Below, piece by piece: positions 1 through 8,393 of a DNA stretch of 64,000 nucleotides. The notes beneath the pieces were generated by a model. It worked only from the letters and a program-made list of their open reading frames with translations, ran no database searches and was not told the origin of the DNA. Source of the DNA: Deinococcus metalli (GTDB lineage Bacteria > Deinococcota > Deinococci > Deinococcales > Deinococcaceae); the NCBI RefSeq assembly GCF_014201805.1, contig NZ_JACHFK010000004.1, positions 186,001 to 250,000 of the forward strand, written 5' to 3'. Every line of letters starts with the position of its first letter. Position 1 is the first letter of the stretch. A program made the position numbers and the translations under genes.

Positions 1-2
1 GC

Positions 3-149
3 GGCGCCCAGCGGGACGGCCGAGTTCGCTCGATCGGCGTGAGCAACGCCTCCCCAGGCCGACTGGCCGCCCCGATTGACAATGAAGAGATCATGTCCGC
101 AGGGAGTCAGCTGGAACCGTATAGGTACTTCCAGCGCCGCGAGGAGTAG
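3..149 (+). pseudogene. aldo/keto reductase fragment (partial, decayed)
   Basis: Reading from base 3, the frame gives DGRVRSIGVSNASPGRLAA, which matches the RSIGVSN signature found in the middle of aldo/keto reductases. The frame then loses similarity and stops at 147-149. A complete family member runs on for well over 100 residues past this motif, so this is the truncated or decayed end of a gene lying mostly outside the window. The upstream part cannot be seen, so it could also be a still-expressed short variant. The identification rests on one motif. Confidence 0.45.
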
Positions 150-235
150 CGAGCTGAACCCTGCGCCAACGCTGGTGAAAGATCGGGATGCATACCTTGA
201 CTGGAGCTGCATACCGCGCTATCTTTCAGAAATCA

Positions 236-257
236 AAGGCGATCTTCGGGTCGCCTT
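236..257 (-). terminator. Hairpin terminator of the cupin/lipoprotein operon
   Basis: AAGGCGA at 236-242 pairs with TCGCCTT at 251-257, with two further pairs closing a four-base loop. Read on the minus strand, the stem is followed by TTTGATTTC, a modest T-rich tail. It lies about 80 bp past the stop of the minus-strand lipoprotein gene. On the plus strand the loop is UUCG closed by C-G, the very stable tetraloop class. Confidence 0.55.
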
Positions 258-337
258 CTTCCATTCCAGACCAACACGACCGGCGCGTTTGAGGTTCCAC
301 CTCATCCATGTGCGCGGTGATCAGCCGCATCCTGGTC

Positions 338-1125
338 TCAGTCCCTGAACTCGAAAGAGGAGAAGGTCAGGGTGTACGAGTCCGTGCCAGCATCGTACGT
401 GCCCTTGAAGGTGGTGGGATACCGGGTGGGCCGTCCCAGCCGCGGCCGCGGCACCGGCAGCACGAAGTCACTCTTCCGTTCAAGCGCCGCCAGGGTCACC
501 ATCGGCTCGATGAACGTGAGCTGGCCCCGGTAGAACCCGGCGACCATCACCTGATCGAACGCCCCGGCCTGGAACTGGCCCGGGCCGCTGAACTCCGTCA
601 GCGGGAGGGCGTGATACCCCATGTGGGGAACGCACATGACCGTGGGGTCGGGCACGCCTGGCGGCACCGGCGGCGCCCAGCCCGCAGGTACCGTGGCCGG
701 ATCGGGTTGAGTGGCATCCTGGCAGTCCACAGCGGCCACGGCAGCGGTGTCCACGCCGTAGAAGTGAAAGTCGAAGTGGGGAGGGCCGTAGCGATCCGGT
801 TCGTGGCCCATCGGCATCCAGTCAATCTCGAAGTGATCGAAAAGGTCTGGGCCTTGACCTCGTCGGGGAAGTCCACCGCGACGATGCTGGGAGCGGCGTT
901 CATGTGCTGGGTCATGGGCGCGCCGACCAGGGCGGCGTAGGGCGCCCTCACGCTGACGCTCTGAATTTCGCCGGCGGCCGATACGGTGGCCATGGTCGAC
1001 ACCACCGATCCGTTGAAGGGAGAGGACGCGTCTTGGAGCGTGTGCGCCAGCACCGTCGGGGCACACCCCGTCATGGCGGAAGCAAGCGCAAGGCCCACGA
1101 CGCTCAGCCGCAGAAGCGTGGTCAT
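338..1125 (-). pseudogene. DUF5602/TTHB210-like lipoprotein, single-base frameshift
   Basis: Starting at ATG 1125, behind a GGAAGGAG ribosome site, the product opens with a lipoprotein signal: a hydrophobic stretch ending in lipobox MTGC. It reads well to about residue 93 (DEVKAQTF), then loses meaning. The sense continues in another frame from FDHFEIDWMPMGHEP through HFDFHFYG and HMGYHALP to a stop at 338. One base is missing in the A-run at 840-843: four A's are present and five would restore TFFDHFEIDW. With that base the gene is 263 codons. The His-rich HFDFHFY and HMGYH motifs resemble the DUF5602 (Thermus TTHB210-like) family, whose function is not established. It overlaps the upstream cupin gene by ATGA, so the two are co-translated. 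The lesion may be real or a homopolymer sequencing error. Confidence 0.72.
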
Positions 1126-1631
1126 GATGCTCCTTCCGGGAACATCGACCCCTGCGGGGCTTGATCTGCGGTGGCGGGCATCGCCCACTGGATACCGTAG
1201 GCCGGGGCCTCGCTCACCAGGCGCTGGAAGTCTGCTGGCGTGGGGAGCAGCGGATCGTCCTGTAGAGGCGTAGCCATCGCCCCGAAGAAGGCCTCGAAGC
1301 CGCCTGGCGTGAGCAGCACCAGCATGCGGGCGGTCGGCGTGACGACCTTGAAGGCGTGAGGCATTCCCCTGGGCAGGTACACGAAGTCGCCTGGGGTGGC
1401 GCGGCGATGCTCGTTCCCGATCTGAAAGTCGAGCTGACCGTCCAGCACGTAGAAGGCCTCGTCTTCTCGGGTGTGGGTATGCAGGGGGGGCTCCAGTCCG
1501 GCCCGCATGACTTCCTCGACCACGGCGAATGCCCCTCCGGTGTCCAGGGTGCGGGCCAGGACCGTCTGGGGCTGACCCAGGTACAGGTGAGTCGTGTCCG
1601 GAGCGGCGCGGCGGATGTAGGGAAGCGTCAT
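1122..1631 (-). CDS. Cupin-domain protein
   Basis: A 169-residue cytosolic single-domain cupin. The metal-binding cupin motif 1 is visible as PPLHTHTREDEAFYVLDG near residues 50-67 (two His, one Glu). The second motif appears as PGDFVYLPRGMPHAF. The start at 1631 is chosen over longer frames because AGGAGG precedes it at good spacing and similarity begins there (MTLPYIRR). The family includes dioxygenases, isomerases and quercetinase-like proteins, so the substrate cannot be read from the sequence. It ends in ATGA overlap with the lipoprotein gene behind it and is divergent from a marR gene, a common arrangement for a regulator controlling its neighbour. Confidence 0.85.
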   Translation of the reverse strand: MTLPYIRRAAPDTTHLYLGQPQTVLARTLDTGGAFAVVEEVMRAGLEPPLHTHTREDEAFYVLDGQLDFQIGNEHRRATPGDFVYLPRGMPHAFKVVTPTARMLVLLTPGGFEAFFGAMATPLQDDPLLPTPADFQRLVSEAPAYGIQWAMPATADQAPQGSMFPEGAS

Positions 1632-1723
1632 GGATGTCCTCCTGGACGGCACAGGGACGGCCCACGTCAGCAATGGACGCGGCTTGCAGGGACGGCGCAA
1701 AAGAAGTAAGATTGTCTGACGAA

Positions 1724-2203
1724 ATGGTACGGGGAACCGATCCGATAGTCAAGTCTTCTGACCAAAACCAGGCACCTCTGATCGGGCTGCTGCTGTCCCG
1801 GCCCTTCCAGGTGGTCGATGAACGGGTCAATGCCGCCCTCCACCGGGCGGGCCACACCGACATCCGACCCGCCCACCAGATCGTCTTCCGTCTCCTGGGG
1901 GGCGGGGGCGCGCGGCTGGTCGATCTCGCTGCCCGGGGACTGATGACCAAGCAGTCGATGGGTTATCTCGTCGATCACCTGGAAGGCGCAGGGTACGTGG
2001 AACGTGTCAGCGATCCCCTGGACGGCCGGGCCAAGATTCTTCAGCTCACGCCCCTGGGACGCGCGGCGGAGGGCGTGGCCCGCGCGGCCATCACCGAGCT
2101 CCAGAACGACTGGGCACGCGAGATGGGCCAGGGCGACTTCGACCTCCTGATCCAGCTCCTGCGGCGCCTGAATGCCCAGCTTCAGACAGGTGATTCCCGA
2201 TGA
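1724..2203 (+). CDS. MarR-family transcriptional regulator
   Basis: A 159-residue winged-helix regulator. The recognition region is GLMTKQSMGYLVDHLEGAGYVERVSDPLDGRAKI, with the DxR wing motif typical of MarR (here DPLDGRAK). It is likely a dimer binding DNA near its own start and released by a small ligand. The ATG at 1724 lacks a clear Shine-Dalgarno sequence. A TTG at 1712 is in frame, so the true start may differ by a few codons. It is divergent from the cupin/lipoprotein operon about 90 bp away and overlaps the next gene by ATGA, so it probably controls both units. Confidence 0.8.
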   Translation: MVRGTDPIVKSSDQNQAPLIGLLLSRPFQVVDERVNAALHRAGHTDIRPAHQIVFRLLGGGGARLVDLAARGLMTKQSMGYLVDHLEGAGYVERVSDPLDGRAKILQLTPLGRAAEGVARAAITELQNDWAREMGQGDFDLLIQLLRRLNAQLQTGDSR

Positions 2204-2982
2204 GCCCACCAGCGCTCATGGCCGTGATCGCTCATCCCAGCGATGAGGTGTTCAATTTTGGTGGCACCCTGGCCTATTACGCAGCGCAAGGCGTGAAGGT
2301 CACCGTGGTCTGCGCCACCCGTGGGGAAGGTCAGCCGCTCCTTGGACCGTCAGACGCTGCTGCCGTGCGCGAACACGAACTCCGTGAGTCCTGCACGGCT
2401 CTGGGCCTTCCCCCACCAGTATTTCTCGACTATCACGACTCCGGAGGGCTGAACGCCACCAACAGGACGGACCCGTTGGCCCTGGTGAACGCTCCGCACT
2501 TGGAGATCGAACAACGCCTACTCGCGGTGATCGCGCAGGAACGGCCGCAGGTCCTGCTCACCTTCGATCCCAGAGGCGGCAACGGCCACCCAGACAAACT
2601 CCGGATGTTCCAGGCGACGTGTGCAGCCTTCCAGTTCAGCGGGTACCTGCCGGACCCACCCCAGCGGCTGTTCCTGGCGGCGCGGTCACTGGCACTGATG
2701 GAAGGCCTGACGTCGCTGCCGACGGGTCCGTGGGTCGATCTGGACCCCCGGCAGTACGCGACGGCCGAGTCGGGCGTGGCCGCGCGGATTGACACCCGGG
2801 GCCAGCGGCCTACTGTAATCGCGGCCGCACGCGCGCACACCTCACAGGCCCTCAGCCGGCTGCCTGAGGAGGTGCTGAACGGTGTGTACGGGGTGGCCCT
2901 CGACTGGGGAATCTTCGTGCTGGCCGGGAGCCGGGGCCCCTTGCCACGCTGGCCGGTCGAGGACGTCTTCGAGGGCCTGTGA
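2200..2982 (+). CDS. PIG-L/LmbE-family protein with altered active site
   Basis: A 260-residue protein of the PIG-L N-deacetylase fold. The first motif, usually AHPDDE, reads AHPSDE (His12, Ser14, Asp15), followed by the usual GGTL. The second motif, usually HPDH, reads HPDK (His130 to Lys133). In characterised members such as MshB the first Asp of the pair is the catalytic base and the last His of HPDH is a zinc ligand. Both are replaced here. The length and remaining fold are normal. It may be a pseudoenzyme, a binding protein or a variant using other residues. It is translationally coupled to marR by an ATGA overlap. Confidence 0.8.
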   Translation: MSPPALMAVIAHPSDEVFNFGGTLAYYAAQGVKVTVVCATRGEGQPLLGPSDAAAVREHELRESCTALGLPPPVFLDYHDSGGLNATNRTDPLALVNAPHLEIEQRLLAVIAQERPQVLLTFDPRGGNGHPDKLRMFQATCAAFQFSGYLPDPPQRLFLAARSLALMEGLTSLPTGPWVDLDPRQYATAESGVAARIDTRGQRPTVIAAARAHTSQALSRLPEEVLNGVYGVALDWGIFVLAGSRGPLPRWPVEDVFEGL

Positions 2983-3378
2983 AGGCCGTAGAAGCCGGTC
3001 GGCATGACCCGTTTTGAAGCGTGGGACAGGGCACGCCAACGGGTGGTGTCAGTCCCCGGCGCGACGTGATCCGCCCGCGTCAGGGCCGGGCTCTCTGCCA
3101 GCAACTCGACCGCGCCCCGCGCGGCTTCAATCGCTTGGTGGGCCGTAGGGGCGGCGCTGGGATCATGCGCTGGATGTGATCACCACCTTGGACACATTCG
3201 GGCTCATAGCGCCCTGGTGCTCAGCGCAGCGGCGCGGGCCTGAGTTGGGGCACGTCCAGCCACGTGCGCAGGGTCCTGCCAAGCAGCGCCGACGTGCAGT
3301 CGTGCACGGAAACCAAGTCCGGGTCACAATGAAGCAGGACTCCAGCGGCACATTTTTCCAGAGGGTCGTGGCGAGTTA
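2983..3378. other. Gene-free stretch, possible decayed minus-strand frame
   Basis: There is no convincing gene. On the minus strand an open frame from about 3170 to 2990 reads AHQAIEAARGAVELLAESP and onward with protein-like composition, but it has no start signal, runs into the PIG-L gene and is not recognisable. It borders the IS6 remnant, so it may be debris from the same insertion event. Confidence 0.35.
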
Positions 3379-3657
3379 TTGGCCGGGCGTGATCCGGTAC
3401 TGAGCGGTCAAACGCCTGCCGACCACCGCTTCCCCCTTGCCGTAACCGGCTACGCCGTGTGGCTCCTTCACTGGCTCAAGCCGAGCTACCGGGATGCCGG
3501 GAAACCGCTGCCGCAACACGGGATTTGCGTCACCCGGGAATCCATCCGAGCGGGATGCATCATCGCCCACGACCCGAGCCACCGTGGTTGCCGGCAGTCG
3601 CTTGTGGGTGAAGCACGTCGAGACCAGTGGCATCAGGCCCTGGTGACGTGCCAATGA
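3379..3657 (+). pseudogene. IS6-family transposase fragment
   Basis: The translation contains YAVWLLHWLKPSYRD, then LPQHGICVTRESIRAGC. These match the N-terminal helix-turn-helix part of IS6/IS26-type transposases (typically AVWLYFRFxLSxRDVEELLAERGIxVxxETIRRWC). Similarity ends there. The DDE catalytic domain is absent and the frame runs into unrelated sequence and a stop. The first dozen residues are also unrelated. No terminal inverted repeats were seen. This is a dead remnant marking an old insertion. Confidence 0.6.
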
Positions 3658-3688
3658 TGACCACCGAAGCGGCGTCGCGGCCGGGTCC

Positions 3689-5254
3689 CTACTTCTTGGC
3701 CAGGGCCTTCGCCACGTTGATCACGCTGACACTGCCGGCCGGGTCCACGCTGTAGTCGTCGTTCGGCTCACCCTCGTTGGCGGTGAGCAGCAGCGAGCCG
3801 TCCGGCGTAAAGGTCAGCATGTCGGGCAGCGCTCCGACCGTGACCGCCGGCGCCCGCTCGCTGCCGTCCGCGTTCAGGAAGGCCACCTTGCCGGGATCGG
3901 TCTTGACGGCGGCCTGCACCGCCACCGCGACCACGCCGTTCTTCACGGTGACGCTGTTGGCCGACGCGCCGTAGGCGCCGAGGTTCACCTGTCCGGCCAG
4001 CGCGGGCGCCGTCGGGTCGGCGATGTTCAGGATGTCCAGCCCCTTGGTCGCCCCGTTCACCACGAACAGCCGTTTACTGGCGGAATCGTACGCGGGAATC
4101 TCCGCAGCGCCCTGGTCGTACGCGTAGGGAGTGACCTGGTACCGCCCGATCCGGGTCAACGTGCCCGTGGTCGAGACCCGGTAGAGGGTCGTGCTGCCAC
4201 TGACCTCGTTCGCCACCACCAGGATGGGCTGGCCGTCCGGGCTCTGGTCCGCCGGGATGAAGAGCAGGCCCTCGGGACCCAGGTCGCCCGCGGCGCCGCT
4301 CGCCGGGGTGGCAGTGACGTCCACGGTGTTCGCGTAGGACACGAACGTCGGCTGCGCCGGGGTGCTGAGATCCAGCACCATCACGCCGCCGGTACGTTCC
4401 AGGCCCACGAACGCGAGGGGCCGACCGCCCACGGTGGCGACCGTCACGCCCTCGGGTTCGGGGCCCTTGTTGTCGCTGCGGGTGTCGAAGGTGCTCGCCG
4501 TTCCGTTGGAGTTGAACGCGCTGGGCACGAGTTCGGCCGTCTTCCGCTCGAACAGGTCACCGGTGTCGGCCACCCGCGTCAGGTCCGTGGTCCACACGCT
4601 CACGCTGCGCGCACCGAACGCGACGAGGCGGTCGGCGTCGCCGTCACCGTCGGTGTCCGCGTCCACGCGGCTCACCGTGAGGCGGCCCAGGGCGCTGTCC
4701 GCCTGCAACGCGACCGCGTTTGGGAAGACGGTCGGGTCGAGCTTGAGGGCGCTGACCTTCGCCTCGTCCGTAAAGCCGGTGTATCCGCGGGAGTCTCCCT
4801 CGTTGGCCGTGATCAGATAGGTTTTTCCGCCGCCGGTGAAGCTGGCGATGGCGTCGGGCATGTACGCGCCGTACACGGGCCACGTGGCGATGTGAACGCC
4901 GCCGTCCTTGTCGCTCGGATCGAGCGCCGCTCCCGCCACCGAGTGGTCCTTGAGACCGAGATTCGACACCTTGGTGATCCGGCCCGACGTGAGGTCCACC
5001 GTCGCGACGGCGTTGCTCTCCTGGAGGGTCACGTAGGCGGCGCGGCCGTCGGCGCTGACCGTGATGTACTCGGGCTCGGCGTCCTTGGAGAGCAGGCCGC
5101 TGGGCGTGCCGCCACGCAGCTTCAACGTCCCCTGCTGGGCGTCGAACGAGGTGAAGTCCAGCGTGGTGACCAGCGGCAGGCTCGGCCCCTCCATGCGGGC
5201 ACAGGCGGTCAGGCTCAGACTCAGGACAAGTGCCGTCAGGGCGGGGGTACGCAT
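3689..5254 (-). CDS. Choice-of-anchor-I beta-propeller lipoprotein, circularly permuted
   Basis: A 521-residue exported lipoprotein: signal peptide with lipobox LTAC (Cys18), then a repeat-rich beta-propeller-like body. All the hallmark segments of the choice-of-anchor-I family are present, but in swapped order. In the usual order the protein begins with a GRY...EIxAYD...RLFVVN segment, passes NSV, GALPDMLTFTPDG, ANEGEPNDDY and DPxGSVSVI, then TxDFTxF, DxEPEYI and ANEGDxR. Here the protein starts at TTLDFTSFDA (about residue 29). The usual N-terminal third (GRYQVTPYAYD to GSVSVINVA) sits at residues 369-521. A DTDGDGDAD calcium-binding-like loop lies near residue 198. Function is unproven; relatives are extracellular, some fused to phosphatases or esterases. 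It stands alone. Confidence 0.85.
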   Translation of the reverse strand: MRTPALTALVLSLSLTACARMEGPSLPLVTTLDFTSFDAQQGTLKLRGGTPSGLLSKDAEPEYITVSADGRAAYVTLQESNAVATVDLTSGRITKVSNLGLKDHSVAGAALDPSDKDGGVHIATWPVYGAYMPDAIASFTGGGKTYLITANEGDSRGYTGFTDEAKVSALKLDPTVFPNAVALQADSALGRLTVSRVDADTDGDGDADRLVAFGARSVSVWTTDLTRVADTGDLFERKTAELVPSAFNSNGTASTFDTRSDNKGPEPEGVTVATVGGRPLAFVGLERTGGVMVLDLSTPAQPTFVSYANTVDVTATPASGAAGDLGPEGLLFIPADQSPDGQPILVVANEVSGSTTLYRVSTTGTLTRIGRYQVTPYAYDQGAAEIPAYDSASKRLFVVNGATKGLDILNIADPTAPALAGQVNLGAYGASANSVTVKNGVVAVAVQAAVKTDPGKVAFLNADGSERAPAVTVGALPDMLTFTPDGSLLLTANEGEPNDDYSVDPAGSVSVINVAKALAKK

Positions 5255-5378
5255 GCCCCTGAACTACGGTCCGCGCGTCAGGGGAGCGTCAGGAAAGCGG
5301 CGCGGTGGAGCCACGGCGTCCGGGGGGAGTACCGGTCGCGGACGTTCCGGCCGGCGCGGGAACTGGTATGACTGAGCC

Positions 5379-5669
5379 ATGCGCTTCCAGCCTTCCGGCC
5401 TCTCCAAGAGGCAACTTCAGGGCGCCATTCTGGTGGCGTGTGGGCTCGCGCTGCTCGCGTCGGCCGCGATTGGGATTAACCGCGGCTTCCTGTGGACGGT
5501 GCTGGCCATGGTCCTGCGCGTCGCGGCGCAGGCCGGGTTCACGTGGGTGATCGCCGGGCCGCTGCGCTCCAGGCCGCTGCCCGTGCTGGCGACCGTGACC
5601 CTGTGGCTGCTGGTCGCCCTGCAGGTGTTCTTCAGCGCGCGGGTGATCCGGGCCGCGTGGCCAGCGTGA
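5379..5669 (+). CDS. Small integral membrane protein
   Basis: A 96-residue protein with three hydrophobic segments (about residues 15-35, 38-58 and 67-88) joined by short basic loops and a basic N-terminus. It is probably a three-helix inner-membrane protein. No family was recognised. No strong Shine-Dalgarno sequence precedes ATG 5379. It is divergent from the anchor-I lipoprotein and convergent with the CHAT gene. Confidence 0.65.
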   Translation: MRFQPSGLSKRQLQGAILVACGLALLASAAIGINRGFLWTVLAMVLRVAAQAGFTWVIAGPLRSRPLPVLATVTLWLLVALQVFFSARVIRAAWPA

Positions 5670-5723
5670 CTGTCCGGGGTCGCCGTCGGGCGAACCCCAC
5701 GGCCGGCGCCGAGATGACGTGCC

Positions 5724-8255
5724 CTACCCGCCGCTGAGCAGGAACGCCGCCCAGTCCCGCGGCGGCAGACCCCGGCGCCGCAGGGTCAGCTTGGCGTCTC
5801 GCAGGGCCTCGGCCGCCTCGGTGCCGCGCGCGTACTCGGCGTAGAACGCGGCCATCAGCTGGGCGGTCTCGGCGTCCGGGACCTTCCACTGGCTGAGCAC
5901 GATGTGCCGGGCGCCGGCACTCAGGAACGCCTGGTTCAGGCCGGCCACGCCCTCGCCGGCCACAGCGTCGCCCAGCCCGGTGTCGCAGGCCGACAGCACC
6001 ACGAGATCCGTGGCCTCCAGGTGCAGGCCCGCCAGCTCCAGGCCGGTGAGCAGGCCCTCGCTGTCGCCCTCGCTGACGGCCGTCTGCGCCCCGGCGAGCG
6101 CCAGACCGGTACGGAGCATGGGGTCCGGCAGGGCCTGGCGCTCCCACGCGTCCTGCAGGAAGAAGCCGTGCGTACCGATGTGGAGCACGCGGGGCGACGT
6201 GAGCGCGAAGAGGTTGCCGTCGCTGGCCGCCGCGTTCAGGTACACGCGCGTGTCGCGGCCCAGCAGGGTGGCGACCGTGCGCGCCTCCGTCTCGGTGCCG
6301 GGCAGCGCGGCGAAGACCGTACCGCGCAGCACCTCGGACAGCGTGGCGGCCGGCTCGGTGGGTGCCGCGGGCGTGGTCGCGCTGCGGGCGCCCGTGGCCG
6401 GGGGGGCGGGCATCTGGACTGCCGGCGCCGCCCAGTACGCGGGGTTCCCGAAGACGGCAGCGGGGCCGGCGCCGGTCGCGGGTGGCCGGCGCCGCAGGCG
6501 CAGCAGGTCGCGGCCGCTGGGCACGTAGCGCAGCGCGTAGAGCTCCAGCAGCGGCTGCTGGCCGTCTGACAGCAGTTCGAAGGGCAGGAAGTTCAGCGGG
6601 CCGTCCGGCGAGACGATCACGGACGTGGCCCCCTGGAAGGTGCCCGCCAGCGGCCGGATCAGCATGTCGTACAGGAACGTGGCCTGGGGCCGCAGGGCGT
6701 CCAGGCTCTGTCCGGCCTCGGCGCCGCGCCGCAGCTCCTCGTAGGTGGCTGCAAGCTTGCCCATCAGCGGCAGCCACTGCACCTCGAAGCGCCCGTCCCA
6801 GGTCAGGGCGTACGCGAACACGTTCGTGTCGGTCCAGACATAGTCGAGGTAGACCTCGCCGGGCCGCAGGACGGCCTGCAGGTCGTCCAGGGTGACGCGG
6901 CCGGGCAGCAGCGTGTCCTGGAAGCGGCCGAGCTGACCGGAGAGCGCCGACTCGAGCGCCGCGATGCGGGCGTGCAGGTCGCCCAGGCGGGCGGCGGTGC
7001 GCGCCGCGTCCTGCACCGTGAGCGGCGGGGCGGTGGAGAGCGTCGCCAGTTCGCCGCGCAGGTCGAGGTACGTCTGGACCTGCGCCCGCAGCGGCGCGTC
7101 GGCCCGTGAGAGCAGCGCCGAGAGGCCGTTTTCCAGGGCGGACGCCGAGCCCTTGAAGGAAAGCCAGCTGTCGAAGGCCTCGCGCACGAGCGGGCGGCTG
7201 GCGGCCTCGTCCACCATGCGCTCGATGAACACCGCCTCGAAGTACCGCGTGAACTGCTCGCGGGCCTGCGCGTTGAACTGCACCTTGCCGGCACTGTCGA
7301 GCGTCCGGAACGCCGCCTGCTGGCTGGCGAAGAACGCCCGGGTGAACAGCCGGTGGTACGTCATCGCCTGCCCGTAGTCCTGGGTGCCGGGCGGACTGTC
7401 GGTGTAGGCCACGGCCAGCGCGGCCGCGAGCCGGCCGGTGGCCGGAGCGTCCGGGCCGTAGCGGCGCTGGACAGTATCCAGGGCGGCCACGAGGTGCTGC
7501 CGGGCGGGCAGCGTGAGCCGCAGGCGCAGTTCAGCCAGCCCCAGCGTCTCCTGGAGGGCAGCGGTCTCCGGCGCGCCGGGGCCGTGGGCCGCCTCATACA
7601 GGGGCAGCGCGCGCAGGAGGGACGTGAGCGCCCGCAGGTCGTCGCCCTGACGGACGGCCAGGCGGCCCAGGCCGAACAGCACCACGCCGGTGTCCAGGGT
7701 CCCCGCCGGATTCAGCGCGTCCAGGCGGGCCAGTGCGGCGCCCAGCGTGCTCTGGGCCTGGATCAGGTCGCCGGTGTCGAGGAGCACCAGGCCCACGGTG
7801 GCCAGCGCGACCGCCGCCGCGGGTGAGGCCGCTCCATCCCGCCGCTCGGCAGCGGCCAGCACACGCTGGAAGGTGACCAGGGCCTCCGCGGTCCGGCCGA
7901 GGTGGTACTGGGTCTCCCCCACGCGCTCCAGCAGCGCGCCCAGCCCGGCAGCGTCGGGGCCGAGCCGGGCCTCGCGCAGCGGCAGCGCCGCTTGGAATGC
8001 TGACAGCGCGCCGGTCAGGTCACTGCGTTCCAGCAGGGACAGCCCCTGCGCCTCAAGTGCCTCGTCGGCTGCCGCGGGGACGGTGGCCGTGACGCCGCCC
8101 TGCGTGGAGGGCACTTGCGCCGCCGCTGGAGCGCTCCACAGCAGCGCCGTGACGGCCAGCGTCCACACGGACCGGGGCCGCCGTCTCCCCCGCCCACCCC
8201 CGACAGGGGCGCGACCTGGTGGAGGGCAAGGCGCCTTGAGGGGGTGGGGCATCAC
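5724..8255 (-). CDS. Exported TPR-CHAT (caspase-like) protein
   Basis: An 843-residue protein. A basic leader and hydrophobic stretch VWTLAVTALLWSAPAAA (about residues 30-46) form a signal peptide, so the protease acts outside the cytoplasm. Residues about 65-330 are tetratricopeptide-like helical repeats (LxERVGETQYHLGRTAEAL and similar). The C-terminal CHAT domain spans about 540-843. Its catalytic dyad is visible as His696 in HIGTHGFF and Cys757 in LSACDTGLG, with the SPDGPLNFLPFE and SQWKVPDAETA segments normal for CHAT. CHAT proteins are caspase/separase-clan cysteine peptidases activated through partner or repeat domains. The start is GTG 8255 or ATG 8252. It is divergent from the PrsW/trypsin/CHASE2 run, which suggests a common pathway. 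Confidence 0.9.
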   Translation of the reverse strand: MMPHPLKAPCPPPGRAPVGGGRGRRRPRSVWTLAVTALLWSAPAAAQVPSTQGGVTATVPAAADEALEAQGLSLLERSDLTGALSAFQAALPLREARLGPDAAGLGALLERVGETQYHLGRTAEALVTFQRVLAAAERRDGAASPAAAVALATVGLVLLDTGDLIQAQSTLGAALARLDALNPAGTLDTGVVLFGLGRLAVRQGDDLRALTSLLRALPLYEAAHGPGAPETAALQETLGLAELRLRLTLPARQHLVAALDTVQRRYGPDAPATGRLAAALAVAYTDSPPGTQDYGQAMTYHRLFTRAFFASQQAAFRTLDSAGKVQFNAQAREQFTRYFEAVFIERMVDEAASRPLVREAFDSWLSFKGSASALENGLSALLSRADAPLRAQVQTYLDLRGELATLSTAPPLTVQDAARTAARLGDLHARIAALESALSGQLGRFQDTLLPGRVTLDDLQAVLRPGEVYLDYVWTDTNVFAYALTWDGRFEVQWLPLMGKLAATYEELRRGAEAGQSLDALRPQATFLYDMLIRPLAGTFQGATSVIVSPDGPLNFLPFELLSDGQQPLLELYALRYVPSGRDLLRLRRRPPATGAGPAAVFGNPAYWAAPAVQMPAPPATGARSATTPAAPTEPAATLSEVLRGTVFAALPGTETEARTVATLLGRDTRVYLNAAASDGNLFALTSPRVLHIGTHGFFLQDAWERQALPDPMLRTGLALAGAQTAVSEGDSEGLLTGLELAGLHLEATDLVVLSACDTGLGDAVAGEGVAGLNQAFLSAGARHIVLSQWKVPDAETAQLMAAFYAEYARGTEAAEALRDAKLTLRRRGLPPRDWAAFLLSGG

Positions 8256-8393
8256 CGCTATCTTAATGCCACGCTCAGCCCACGGTCATGATTCTTGGAG
8301 GGCCGATTTGTATCCCACATCCGCCACCGCCCGCTCCCGCTCTGCCGCCTCCCTCCCGACCCGACCCCCCGCGACGCCGCGTGGAGCGCGGCC

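Noticed and set aside
76..348. 90-codon plus-strand frame
   Set aside because: No ribosome site or recognisable domain. It overlaps the end of the aldo/keto reductase remnant in another frame and a terminator hairpin.
8295..8393. Longer N-terminus for the PrsW-like protein
   Set aside because: The extra residues are Pro/Arg-rich and unlike the family. ATG 8394 has a better ribosome site.
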